Assembly (NCBI GenBank): GCA_934718085.1
Contig: CAKUZL010000013.1
Span: 1-39,875, forward strand
Length of the DNA: 39,875 bases
Direction: 5' to 3'
Source of the DNA: an uncultured Candidatus Melainabacteria bacterium
GTDB taxonomy: Bacteria; Cyanobacteriota; Vampirovibrionia; Gastranaerophilales; Gastranaerophilaceae
The notes beneath the pieces were generated by a model. It saw nothing but the letters and a program-made list of their open reading frames with translations, made no database searches and was not told the DNA's origin. Below are positions 1-7,096 of this stretch, one piece after another. Position numbers and translations under genes: made by a program. Each line of letters starts with the position of its first letter. Position 1 is the first letter of the stretch.

Positions 1-112
1 GAGGCGCAGCCTCAAACCCGAGAAGGCGAACGGCGTGCGAAGCGAAGCGGGGTGACCTGCGGGCAACCCGCGAAAGCGCAGCCTACGAAGTGAGCCGAAA
101 GCAATTTCAAGA
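1..112 (+). repeat. GC-rich modular repeat, copy 1
   Basis: Two adjoining modules: about 1-40, then 41-112. The second matches 16287-16358 on the opposite strand perfectly over 72 bases. The first also recurs there (about 16225-16265), but the two modules are in swapped order. The window begins inside the element, so its left end is unknown. The open frame that crosses it is a by-product of the repeat. Confidence 0.85.
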
Positions 113-144
113 CAGCGAAGTTTGAACGCTTAGTGTCGCTATTG

Positions 145-330
145 TCAGCGTATTTTTTTCTTTTTTGGTTCGTTTGTTCTTTTTTTTTCGCCAAAAAAAG
201 AACAAATGAACAAAGAAAAATTTTCCGCATATATCTCTCAAAGTAAGCAGAGAAAGAAAAGTTTTATTTTTCAATTTTGCACGTTTCATGCCGACTTTAA
301 AGAAACGTTGGGGTGGAAACCCCAACCTAC
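145..330 (-). repeat. Long interspersed repeat, copy 1 (reverse orientation)
   Basis: Read on the minus strand, this stretch runs through a GTAGGTTGGGG hairpin, a 'GTGCAAAATT...' segment, 'CTGCTTACTTTGAGAG' and a self-complementary A/T-rich block ending in 'CGAACCAAAAAAGAAAAA'. The same order of blocks occurs on the plus strand at 35215-35557 and 39213-39663. This copy is the most diverged and lacks the downstream part found in the other two. No gene is apparent here. Confidence 0.75.
307..330 (-). repeat. Short hairpin repeat (GTAGGTTGGGG type)
   Basis: A self-complementary unit with arms GTTGGGGT and ACCCCAAC around a 4-base loop, preceded by GTAG when read on the minus strand. Near-identical units lie at 35058-35081, 35215-35238 and 39640-39663. 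Confidence 0.85.
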
Positions 331-342
331 AGTGATTTTAAA

Positions 343-386
343 TTTTTACCAAACTTCACGGCTTCGTTTGTACGCGCCATGCCGAG
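343..386 (+). repeat. Companion module of hairpin repeats (CACGGCTTCGTTT...CGCGCCATGCCG)
   Basis: About 44 bases with the order TTTTTACC, CACGGCTTCGTTT, CGCGCCATGCCG. The same order recurs at 2413-2454 (+), 39675-39718 (-) and, more diverged, 3869-3913 (-). It usually sits right beside a hairpin unit, so the two travel together. The rest of 387-560 contains another hairpin (521-535) and nothing gene-like. Confidence 0.75.
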
Positions 387-520
387 TTTCACGATTTGTC
401 GACGTAGAAATCCCGGTACCTACAACCAATCATGCCCGAACCGCAAAAACGTCCGATACCGGTGTGAGTTTCCACAAGGGGTAAGGGAGAACGAACGCAG
501 CCCGCAAAACGAATGATTCA

Positions 521-535
521 TCAGGCAATGCCTGA
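521..535 (+). repeat. Short hairpin repeat (TCAGGCA/TGCCTGA type)
   Basis: The palindrome TCAGGCAATGCCTGA is followed by CCTGA. Related units with a 'CAGGCA' core occur at about 34963-34990 and 39731-39757. Confidence 0.6.
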
Positions 536-700
536 CCTGAGGGTTTCGAACCCGTTATACCCAAAAATCGGCGGCGCGGAAACATCGCGGAAAATATTTA
601 CCTTTCGGGGGGCTCCGGGTCGGGGATAAAAAATTTCGGCGCGCGATGTATCGTCGAAATATCGGGCATTGCGCCGATTTCACAAAATAAGGAGAAAATT

Positions 701-2236
701 ATGTCAATGTTTTGTTTTCAGTGCGAGCAAACGGCGTTCGGAAAAGGGTGCACAAAAACGGGCGTTTGCGGAAAACAGGAATCCACCGCGGACTTACAGG
801 ACGAGCTTACGAGCACTTTGATTAAGCTTGCGCACGAAAATCCGTCGGATGAAATCACGAAAACACTTATAGAAGGGCTGTTTACGACCGTCACGAACGT
901 CAATTTCGAGGACGAGAGCATAAAGTCGAAAATCGAAAAAGCAAGAGCTCTGATTACCGAAAAAACCGCCGATTTCGACATAAAAAGCGTTTGGAACGCC
1001 GACGAAGACATCCGAAGCCTGAAATCGTTGATTTTGTTCGGGCTGAAAGGAACCGCCGCATACGCCGAACACGCGCGGGTTTTGGGCTACGAAGACAAAG
1101 ACGTGAACAAATTTTTCTACGAGGCGCTGAGAGCGATTGCGAAGGATTTAAGCGCGGACGAACTGACCGATTTGGTGCTCAAAACGGGCAAAACGAACCT
1201 TAAATGTATGGAACTTTTGGACAAGGCGAATTGCGAAACATTCGGAAACCCGGAGCCGACAAAGGTTTCGACCGACATTGAAAAAGGTTCGTTCATTATC
1301 GTTTCGGGGCATGACCTTCGCGATCTCAAACTTTTGCTCGAACAGACCGACGGAACCGGCGTAAACGTATATACTCACGGCGAAATGCTCCCTTGTCACG
1401 CTTACCCCGAACTCAAAAAATATTCTCACCTCAAAGGCAATTTCGGCACGGCGTGGCAAAACCAACGCAACGAATTTGACGGCGTTCCCGCAGCAATCCT
1501 CTTCACGACCAACTGCATAATGCCCGTCAAAGAAAGCTATCACGACCGCGTTTTCACCACCGGCGTCGTAAATTACCCCGGAGCACTCCACATCGACGAA
1601 AACAAAGACTTTTCGCCCGTCATCAAAAAAGCCGTCGAACTCGGCGGATACAACGAACCCCGAAAAATGACCGGCATCAACGGCGGAAACGTACTCACGA
1701 CGGGCTTCGGACACCATGCCGTTTTAAGTGTCGCAAACAAAATCATCGACGCGATAAAAAGCGGAAAAATCAGTCATATCTTCCTTGTCGGAGGTTGCGA
1801 CGGCGCCCGCCCCGGCAGAAACTACTATACGAATTTCGTCAAATCCCTGCCCGACGACACCGTCGTCCTCACCCTCGCGTGCGGAAAATACAGGTTCAAC
1901 GACCTCGACAAAGGACAAATCGACTCCGTTCCGCGAATCATCGACATGGGGCAATGCAACGACGCCTTCTCCGCAATCAAAGTCGCCTCCGAGCTCGCAA
2001 AAGCCTTCGACTGCGGCATTAACGAGCTTCCGCTCTCGTTCGTCCTCTCCTGGTACGAACAAAAAGCCGTCGCCGTCCTTTTAACCCTGCTCAGCCTCGG
2101 CGTCGAAAACATCAAACTCGGACCGAGCCTACCCGCCTTTGTTTCGCCGCACGTTCTCGATTTTTTAGTCGAAAAATTCAAAATTTCTCCCGTCTCGACC
2201 CCCGAAAACGATCTGAAAGAACTGCTCGGCAAATAA
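701..2236 (+). CDS. hcp: Hydroxylamine reductase (hybrid-cluster protein)
   Basis: A 511-residue Hcp. The family reduces hydroxylamine or nitric oxide in the cytoplasm with a [4Fe-4S] cluster and a hybrid Fe-S-O cluster, and protects anaerobes from nitrosative stress. The N-terminal cluster motif is Cys5-x2-Cys8-x8-Cys17-x5-Cys23. The hybrid-cluster ligand motifs are all visible in order: SGHD, THGEMLPC, FTTNC, LVGGCDG, LACGKY, DMGQC and SWYEQKA. Start: ATG with AAGGAGAAAA just upstream. It is monocistronic, with a strong terminator at 2317-2347. No NO-sensing operator could be recognised upstream. Oddity: leucine codon choice changes sharply at about base 1325 (see findings), although the reading frame and motifs are intact throughout. 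Confidence 0.97.
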   Translation: MSMFCFQCEQTAFGKGCTKTGVCGKQESTADLQDELTSTLIKLAHENPSDEITKTLIEGLFTTVTNVNFEDESIKSKIEKARALITEKTADFDIKSVWNADEDIRSLKSLILFGLKGTAAYAEHARVLGYEDKDVNKFFYEALRAIAKDLSADELTDLVLKTGKTNLKCMELLDKANCETFGNPEPTKVSTDIEKGSFIIVSGHDLRDLKLLLEQTDGTGVNVYTHGEMLPCHAYPELKKYSHLKGNFGTAWQNQRNEFDGVPAAILFTTNCIMPVKESYHDRVFTTGVVNYPGALHIDENKDFSPVIKKAVELGGYNEPRKMTGINGGNVLTTGFGHHAVLSVANKIIDAIKSGKISHIFLVGGCDGARPGRNYYTNFVKSLPDDTVVLTLACGKYRFNDLDKGQIDSVPRIIDMGQCNDAFSAIKVASELAKAFDCGINELPLSFVLSWYEQKAVAVLLTLLSLGVENIKLGPSLPAFVSPHVLDFLVEKFKISPVSTPENDLKELLGK

Positions 2237-2316
2237 AATGTGTAACCGCGTCGCCGTCCGAGAAACAAACGGCAAAAACCGCTTCGCGCCGAATGCGGCA
2301 GCCCGAAAAATTAACA

Positions 2317-2347
2317 AAGTCGCCCCCTCGTCGGGCGACTTCTTTTG
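2317..2347 (+). terminator. Rho-independent terminator after hcp
   Basis: Arms AAGTCGCCC (2317-2325) and GGGCGACTT (2333-2341) with a 7-base loop, followed by CTTTT. It lies about 80 bases past the hcp stop codon. Confidence 0.8.
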
Positions 2348-2374
2348 CACACAACATGCCGAGACGAAAAATCC

Positions 2375-2400
2375 GTCGGGGGTAAAACCCCGGTACCTGC
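2375..2400 (+). repeat. Short hairpin repeat (GGGGTAAAACCCC type)
   Basis: GTCGGGGGT, a short A-rich loop, ACCCC, then GGTACCTGC. An almost identical unit lies at 2468-2492, with a companion module (2413-2454) between the two. Together they fill most of the gap between the hcp terminator and the next gene. Confidence 0.75.
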
Positions 2401-2412
2401 AATGTTTTCAGA

Positions 2413-2454
2413 TTTTTACAGTAACGCACGGCTTCGTTTACACGCGCCATGCCG
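2413..2454 (+). repeat. Companion module of hairpin repeats
   Basis: TTTTTAC, CACGGCTTCGTTT and CGCGCCATGCCG in the same order as 343-386. Confidence 0.7.
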
Positions 2455-2467
2455 CAATAAACGGAAA

Positions 2468-2492
2468 GTCGGGGTAAAACCCCGGTACCTGC
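2468..2492 (+). repeat. Short hairpin repeat (GGGGTAAAACCCC type)
   Basis: The second copy of the unit at 2375-2400. It differs by one G in the left arm. Confidence 0.75.
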
Positions 2493-2541
2493 TTACTCGG
2501 CATAATTTGTGCAAACGAACGGTTTTGCTTGCCCGTAACCG

Positions 2542-2868
2542 TTATATTTTCTGCAACTCTTTTACGATTTTGAACAACGTATCCAATTCTTTTCCCGTTC
2601 TTGCCCGAAGCAAAGCGACATAATCCTTGTCGGCCGCGGTTTCTTCGTCGTCAAAAAACAGAAACAGCTTGTAGACGGGAATGTTCAACGTTTCGGCAAT
2701 AAGCGGAATTTTCCCGAAAGTTACGGGGTTGTGCGAATTTTCCCAATAACTCACGGTTTTTGTCGAAACTCCTACTTTTTCGGCGAGTTGTTCCTGAGAT
2801 AAACCCGCGTTTATTCGCAATTCTTTCAAACGTTTGCCGAAATTTTTGTAAAAATCTTTTGCATTCAT
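2542..2868 (-). CDS. XRE-family helix-turn-helix regulator (first of two)
   Basis: A 108-residue small DNA-binding protein. The HTH_3 domain occupies about residues 8-62: RLKELRINAGLSQEQLAEKV, then GVSTKTVSYWENS as the recognition helix region. The C-terminal tail (about residues 70-108) is charged and may be a short oligomerisation helix. Start: the ATG at 2868, because homology begins there. An upstream in-frame ATG exists at 2886 but would put the start inside the operator. No clear ribosome-binding site is visible, and the predicted transcript leader is very short. An 18-bp inverted repeat flanks the promoter (2878-2940), which suggests autoregulation. The neighbour at 2977-3300 is a second XRE protein on the same strand. 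The target genes are not known; no phage or toxin genes lie beside it. Confidence 0.85.
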   Translation of the reverse strand: MNAKDFYKNFGKRLKELRINAGLSQEQLAEKVGVSTKTVSYWENSHNPVTFGKIPLIAETLNIPVYKLFLFFDDEETAADKDYVALLRARTGKELDTLFKIVKELQKI

Positions 2869-2877
2869 ACGATGAAG

Positions 2878-2940
2878 ATATAACATAATTAAGCACGGCG
2901 TAATCCAATAAGCTGACATATATGCTTGATTATGTTATAT
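2878..2940 (-). promoter_or_regulatory. Inverted-repeat operator and promoter of the first XRE gene
   Basis: The arms at 2878-2895 and 2923-2940 match as inverted repeats at 17 of 18 positions, with a 27-base spacer. A minus-strand promoter fits inside: -35 TTGGAT at 2903-2908 and -10 TGTTAT at 2880-2885, with a 17-base spacing. The proximal arm would therefore cover the -10 box. Transcription would start only about 5 bases before the ATG. Confidence 0.6.
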
Positions 2941-2976
2941 TACGAACCGTAAAAAACCGACGAAAAAGGTCTTATT

Positions 2977-3300
2977 TTAAAGGTTATACTTTCCGATAAG
3001 TCCGATAAAGTCCTTTACAAGATTTGTCTGCTCGTCCGAAAGTCCGACAAGTGCATCGGTAAGTTGTTCGTCAAGCGAGGGTTGTCCTTCGCCGTATCTC
3101 AACAATTGTACGGGTGTAAGATTAAACGTATCACAAATTTTGTCGATGGTTGAAGATTTTGGCGAATGCCTGTTATATTCGAGGTTTCGATAATTATCGG
3201 ACGACAATCCGCACATTTCGCTGAATTTTTCTTGCGACAATCCCTTGGACAGGCGCAGGTTTTTTATCGATTTGTTAATCAAGCATTGAAAATCTGTCAT
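2977..3300 (-). CDS. XRE-family helix-turn-helix regulator (second of two)
   Basis: 107 residues. The HTH domain spans about residues 6-62 (SIKNLRLSKGLSQEKFSEMC, then GLSSDNYRNLEYNR). A C-terminal segment resembles the short helix seen after HTH domains in phage-type repressors (LDEQLTDALVGLSDEQTNLV). Start: the ATG at 3300; the frame is open further upstream, but that part has no HTH similarity. An 18-bp palindrome lies 12 bases upstream of the start. The protein differs clearly from the first XRE regulator, so this is not a recent duplication. Divergently placed upstream is the secreted protein at 3383. The regulated genes cannot be told from the sequence. Confidence 0.85.
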   Translation of the reverse strand: MTDFQCLINKSIKNLRLSKGLSQEKFSEMCGLSSDNYRNLEYNRHSPKSSTIDKICDTFNLTPVQLLRYGEGQPSLDEQLTDALVGLSDEQTNLVKDFIGLIGKYNL

Positions 3301-3312
3301 ACAAACAGCATA

Positions 3313-3330
3313 AACAATGCAATAATTGTT
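3313..3330. promoter_or_regulatory. Palindromic operator candidate between XRE gene and secreted protein
   Basis: AACAATGCAATAATTGTT has arms AACAAT and ATTGTT. It lies just upstream of the second XRE start and about 50 bases from the divergent gene, so it could serve either or both. Confidence 0.45.
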
Positions 3331-3382
3331 GAAAAGTGCTATGATTAACAAATAAATCTGTTAAAAAAATAGGCGATTAAAA

Positions 3383-3777
3383 TTGAAACTTTTGCTTACG
3401 GTCGTTATTGTAGGTTTTTCAGCCCTTCCTTCATTCGCAAAACATTTGTACACGGAAACGGAATATCAACAAGCATGGTGTAATGCACAAGGGGGAATTA
3501 TTGAATATCGGTTACCTGATTATACAAGAGTTGACTGCATGGCAAATATCGCGGGTATCGATTATGCGATAGAATTTGATTTTTCACGAGGAACAAAAGT
3601 TTACGAATGTATCGGACAGGCTTTATATTACGGACTTGTAACGGGTCGAAAACCGGGGCGGTGCTTATAATCGAAGAAGAAAAAGATTATATATATTTGG
3701 AACGATTTCAAAAAGTAGCGAATTTTTACGGTATCACATTTTGGATAATGACAAGTCCGAATGATACGGAAATATGA
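3383..3777 (+). pseudogene. Secreted small protein of a PD-(D/E)XK-like hypothetical family, frameshifted
   Basis: The open frame starts with TTG at 3383 and ends at 3670 (95 residues). It has a clear signal peptide (MKLLLTVVIVGFSALPSFAK). The mature part has EYRLPDYTRVDC and YAIEFDF, then IGQALYYGLVTGRKPG, a pattern I recall from short exported proteins of unknown function with a nuclease-like fold. After the GGGG run near 3655 the homology continues in another frame: AVLIIEEEKDYIYLERFQKV, then ANFYGITFWIM, stopping at 3775-3777. One missing G explains the break. This could be a real inactivating or phase-variable deletion, or an assembly error in a G run. The function is unknown; the nuclease idea is weak because the mature protein would act outside the cytoplasm. 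Confidence 0.7.
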
Positions 3778-3868
3778 CGATGTGTATTCATTTTTGAATG
3801 TTCCCAATCCGAAAAAGCCCGAAGGATATGCAGGTACCGGGGTTTGCGCAATGAACATTCCTCGCGGG

Positions 3869-3913
3869 TCGGGCATGTTGCCTGTAAACGATGCCTTTCG
3901 TTTCGGTAAAAAC
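3869..3913 (-). repeat. Diverged companion module
   Basis: On the minus strand it reads TTTTTACC, a CG-rich middle, then CATGCCCGA, matching the order in 343-386. It is flanked by GGTACCGGGGTTT hairpin pieces near 3833 and 3927. The gap 3778-4235 holds only such repeats and no gene. Confidence 0.5.
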
Positions 3914-4099
3914 CTCGAAAACCGTAGGTACCGGGGTTTCTATCCCAACGGTTTTTTCGAAAAAAACGAAAAACTTTCGTTTGTCAATTAACAATCGCTC
4001 AAACCAAAGCCCTGTGGATTTTTTCGGATTTGGAAGGTTTCGGACATTATTTTGAACGTCTTTACGATCAGGCACAGTCTGACAAAACGTGAGGTAAAG

Positions 4100-4147
4100 A
4101 CGGAATTTTTTCGTTTGAAACCTTTCCTGATGAAAAATAATCCGAAA
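4100..4147 (+). repeat. Repeat module C, copy 1 (GAAACCTTTCCTGATG...AATAATC)
   Basis: ACGGAA, TTTCGTTTGAAACCTTTCCT, then GATGAAAAATAATC. The second copy is at 35003-35052. In both places a hairpin repeat follows directly (4164-4189 and 35058-35081). Confidence 0.7.
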
Positions 4148-4163
4148 AAACGGTTTTCGGCAC

Positions 4164-4189
4164 TGCAGGTCGGGCGATGCCGACCTGCA
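4164..4189. repeat. Short hairpin repeat (TGCAGGTCGG/CCGACCTGCA)
   Basis: A perfect 10-bp stem with a 6-base loop, GCGATG. It lies between the gltX 3' end and the secreted-protein gene and could act as a shared 3' hairpin, but no T run follows on either side. Confidence 0.7.
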
Positions 4190-4235
4190 TGATCAAGATT
4201 ATTTACCGAAGCGGACGGTTTTGCCCGTGCGGATT

Positions 4236-5678
4236 TTATTTTATTGCTTTTTTGACGCGGTTCAGAACTTTGTCTTTGCCGAGAATTTCGAGGACTCCGC
4301 ACATATCGGCGCCGCGGGTTCTGCCTGTTACTGCGGCTCTGATTGCCCACATGGTTTCTTTGGGTTTAACGCCTTGTTCTTTGAAGAACGCCCTGAGGTC
4401 TTCGAGTTCGTGATGGAGAGCTTCTTCGGAGAACTCGTAATTTTGAGCGCGATTCAGGAACTCTTTCAGAACGGTTTGGGATTTTTCCGTATCGAGTACG
4501 GAGGATTGAACGTCGGGGTCGACATCGGGGTATTCGCCGAAGAAGTAAGCGGCGTCGTCGGTGATGTCGGAGAGCAACGTGAGGGGTTCGCGGGTAATTT
4601 CTACCATTTTGAGGTAATGTTCGGGCGAGAGTTCGTCGAGATTGTATTTCGAAAGGTAGGGTTTAAGTTTTTCCGCGAGGGTTTCGAGGGGCAATTTTTT
4701 GATATATTGACTGTTCATCCATTTGAGTTTGTCGTATTCGAAAATCGAGTTGGAGGATGAAACGTCGTTAATTCTGAAGTCTTGAGCAATTTCGTCGACG
4801 GACTTGATTTCGTTGCCGTCGGAGGGAGCCCAACCGAGGAGCGCGGTGAAATTCAGGAGCGCGTCGGTGAGGTAGCCTTTTTCTACGAATTCGCTGACCG
4901 CGGTGGCGCCGTGTCTTTTCGAGAGTTTACTTCTGTCGGGCGCGAGAATCATGCCGAGATGACCGAATTGAGGAACTTCCGCCCCGAGAGCTTCGTAGAG
5001 AAGGATTTGTTTGGGGGTGTTGGAGATGTGGTCTTCGCCTCTGATGATGTGAGAAATTTTCATGAGCATGTCGTCGATAACGACCGCGAAGTTGTAGGTG
5101 GGGGTGCCGTTGGACTTCATGATGACGAAATCGCCGATGAGGTCGGAGTTAAATTTCAGCTCGCCCTTGACCATGTCGTTGAAGACAATTTCGCGACCTT
5201 TGGGGACGTGGAAGCGGATTGAGGGTTTTCTGCCTTCTTTTCGGAGGGCTTCCTTTTGGTCTTCGGAAAGGTGCATGCACTTGCCCGAGTATATGTTCGG
5301 GGTTTTGTTTTTGACGGAAAGTTCTTTTTCGGCATCGAGTTCTTCCTGCGTGCAGAAGCATTCGTACGCCAAGCCTTTATCCATGAGCATTTTGGCGTAT
5401 TTGGGGTAGATGTCGAATCTTTCCGATTGTTTGTAGGGACCGTAGGGTCCGCCGATGTCGGGACCTTCGTCCCAGTTGAGTCCGAGAGCCTTAAGGCTGT
5501 CGAAAATATTTTGTTTGAAGGCTTCGCTCGAGCGATCGAGGTCGGTGTCTTCAATTCTCAAAACAAATTTAGCGTGATTTTTTTTGGCAAACAAATAGTT
5601 AAAAAGTGCCGTGCGAGCCGTGCCTATGTGAAGGTTTCCGCTCGGTGAGGGGGCTATTCTTACTCTTACTTCTTCCAT
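4236..5678 (-). CDS. gltX: Glutamyl-tRNA synthetase
   Basis: 480 residues, class I aminoacyl-tRNA synthetase, cytoplasmic; it charges tRNA-Glu (possibly also tRNA-Gln if no GlnRS is present). The HIGH-type motif is PSPSGNLHIG (residues 10-19) and the KMSKS-type motif is KLSKRHG in the middle third. A zinc-site pattern, CFC then YSGKC about 25 residues later, matches the bacterial GluRS zinc-binding insertion. Start: the ATG at 5678 with CGGAGAAT upstream; the 11 extra codons of the open frame carry no homology. It has its own promoter, back-to-back with the phosphonate operon promoter. It is the last gene before a repeat-filled gap. Confidence 0.97.
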   Translation of the reverse strand: MEEVRVRIAPSPSGNLHIGTARTALFNYLFAKKNHAKFVLRIEDTDLDRSSEAFKQNIFDSLKALGLNWDEGPDIGGPYGPYKQSERFDIYPKYAKMLMDKGLAYECFCTQEELDAEKELSVKNKTPNIYSGKCMHLSEDQKEALRKEGRKPSIRFHVPKGREIVFNDMVKGELKFNSDLIGDFVIMKSNGTPTYNFAVVIDDMLMKISHIIRGEDHISNTPKQILLYEALGAEVPQFGHLGMILAPDRSKLSKRHGATAVSEFVEKGYLTDALLNFTALLGWAPSDGNEIKSVDEIAQDFRINDVSSSNSIFEYDKLKWMNSQYIKKLPLETLAEKLKPYLSKYNLDELSPEHYLKMVEITREPLTLLSDITDDAAYFFGEYPDVDPDVQSSVLDTEKSQTVLKEFLNRAQNYEFSEEALHHELEDLRAFFKEQGVKPKETMWAIRAAVTGRTRGADMCGVLEILGKDKVLNRVKKAIK

Positions 5679-5699
5679 AATAATTCTCCGTTCGGTTAA

Positions 5700-5727
5700 A
5701 TTGTAATACATAAAAATAAATGTTCAA
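5700..5727 (-). promoter_or_regulatory. Promoter of gltX
   Basis: On the minus strand: TTGAAC (5722-5727), 16 bases, TACAAT (5700-5705), about 22 bases before the gltX ATG. It is divergent to the promoter at 5738-5766. Confidence 0.6.
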
Positions 5728-5737
5728 TGTAAAAAAT

Positions 5738-5766
5738 TTGTTAAACGAAAAAATTTTTTGTATAAT
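5738..5766 (+). promoter_or_regulatory. Sigma-70 promoter of the phosphonate operon
   Basis: TTGTTA (5738-5743), 17 bases, perfect TATAAT (5761-5766). Transcription would start near 5773, just ahead of the ribosome-binding site. No other strong promoter is visible between the six tightly packed genes that follow. Confidence 0.8.
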
Positions 5767-5785
5767 TTTTTTAAAACGGGAGAAG

Positions 5786-7096
5786 ATGAGAAAGATGACG
5801 ACGATTTATATCGGGATGAGCGCGGATTTGCTGCATCCCGGGCACCTGAACATTATCAACGAGGCGAGAAAAACGGGCGGCGAAATAATTATCGGGCTGC
5901 TTACCGATAAAGCGATAGCAAGCTATAAACGCCTGCCATATATGAATTTCGAGCAACGGAAGGTCGTCGTCGAGAATATTAAAGGGGTTTCGCGGGTCGT
6001 GGCGCAGGAAACGCTGGATTACGTACCGAATTTGCTTAAATACAAGCCCGATTACGTTTTTCACGGAGACGACTGGAAAACGGGAATTCAGGCGGGAGTA
6101 AGGGCGAAAATCATCGAAACGCTTGCGCAGTGGGGAGGAAAGGTCATCGACGTTCCGTATACGCAAGGAATTTCGTCCACACAGCTTAACGGAGTTTTGA
6201 AAGAAATCGGCACAACGCCCGAAATCAGATGTAAACGGCTGAAACGGCTTATTTCCTGCATGGACATCGTGAGGTGTTGCGAAGCTCATAACGGGCTCAG
6301 CGGGCTGATTGTAGAGAACGTTTTCGTCGAAGAAAACAACAGAAAACGCGAGTTTGACGCGATTTGGATATCTTCGCTGACTCAGTCGGCGGCAAGAGGG
6401 AAACCCGATATCGGCTATCTTGACACGGTTTCAAGGCTCGACGGGCTCAACGACATTTTGGAAGTCACCACGAAGCCGATAATCTACGACGCGGACAACG
6501 GAGGTCCGTGCGAACACTTTTCGTTTACCGTCAAATCGCTTGAAAGACTGGGCGTTTCGGCGGTTATTATCGAGGACAAAATCGGGCTCAAAAAAAATTC
6601 GCTTTTCGGAACGGAAGTTTCCCAGGAGCAGGATTCGATTGAAGACTTCACCGCAAAAATCCGAAAAGGCAAGCAGGCGTTGGTTACGGGCGATTTCATG
6701 ATAATCGCGAGAATAGAAAGCCTGATTCTCGAAAAAGGTCGCGAAGACGCTCTGCGACGGGCGAAAGCCTATATAGAAGCGGGCGCCGACGCGATTATGA
6801 TTCACTCTCGGGCAAAAACCTTCGACGAGGTCAAAGACTTTTTGACGGAATATAATAAGTTCGAAAATCGGAAACCCGTTGTGGTCGTTCCTTCAACGTA
6901 CGCGGCGGTTACGGAGAACGAACTCATCGAAAACGGCGTAAATATAGTAATTTACGCCAATCACCTGCTGCGCTCGGCGTACCCCGCAATGGTGAAAACC
7001 GCAAAATCACTGCTTTCTCACCATCGGTGCCTCGAAGCCTCCGAAGAATATTGCATGAAAATCAAAGATATTATTACGTTGATTCCGGGGGGCTAG
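5786..7096 (+). CDS. pepM: Cytidylyltransferase-phosphoenolpyruvate mutase fusion
   Basis: 436 residues, two domains. Residues 1 to about 135 form a TagD-type nucleotidyltransferase: HPGH at 17-20 and the ISSTQ motif (family ISTT/ISST) near 128. Residues about 155-436 form PEP mutase of the isocitrate-lyase superfamily, with the diagnostic EDK-x5-NS signature (EDKIGLKKNS) that separates it from other family members. PEP mutase makes phosphonopyruvate and so starts nearly all C-P bond biosynthesis. The attached domain most likely activates a downstream phosphonate with CTP. Start: the ATG at 5786 after CGGGAGAAG; the ATG at 5795 (MTTIYIG) is equally plausible from homology. Its stop TAG directly abuts the ATG of the next gene. 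It is the first gene of the operon. The family call is very sure; the nucleotidyltransferase substrate is inferred. Confidence 0.95.
   Translation: MRKMTTIYIGMSADLLHPGHLNIINEARKTGGEIIIGLLTDKAIASYKRLPYMNFEQRKVVVENIKGVSRVVAQETLDYVPNLLKYKPDYVFHGDDWKTGIQAGVRAKIIETLAQWGGKVIDVPYTQGISSTQLNGVLKEIGTTPEIRCKRLKRLISCMDIVRCCEAHNGLSGLIVENVFVEENNRKREFDAIWISSLTQSAARGKPDIGYLDTVSRLDGLNDILEVTTKPIIYDADNGGPCEHFSFTVKSLERLGVSAVIIEDKIGLKKNSLFGTEVSQEQDSIEDFTAKIRKGKQALVTGDFMIIARIESLILEKGREDALRRAKAYIEAGADAIMIHSRAKTFDEVKDFLTEYNKFENRKPVVVVPSTYAAVTENELIENGVNIVIYANHLLRSAYPAMVKTAKSLLSHHRCLEASEEYCMKIKDIITLIPGG

Noticed and set aside
12..230. 72-residue minus-strand open frame
   Set aside because: It runs across the GC-rich repeat and the long repeat; the same translated piece appears at 16250-16573 only because the DNA repeat is duplicated. 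No ribosome-binding site.
2375..2492. Two spaced repeats as a mini CRISPR array
   Set aside because: The units are palindromic, the spacer is itself a repeat module found elsewhere, and there are no cas genes.
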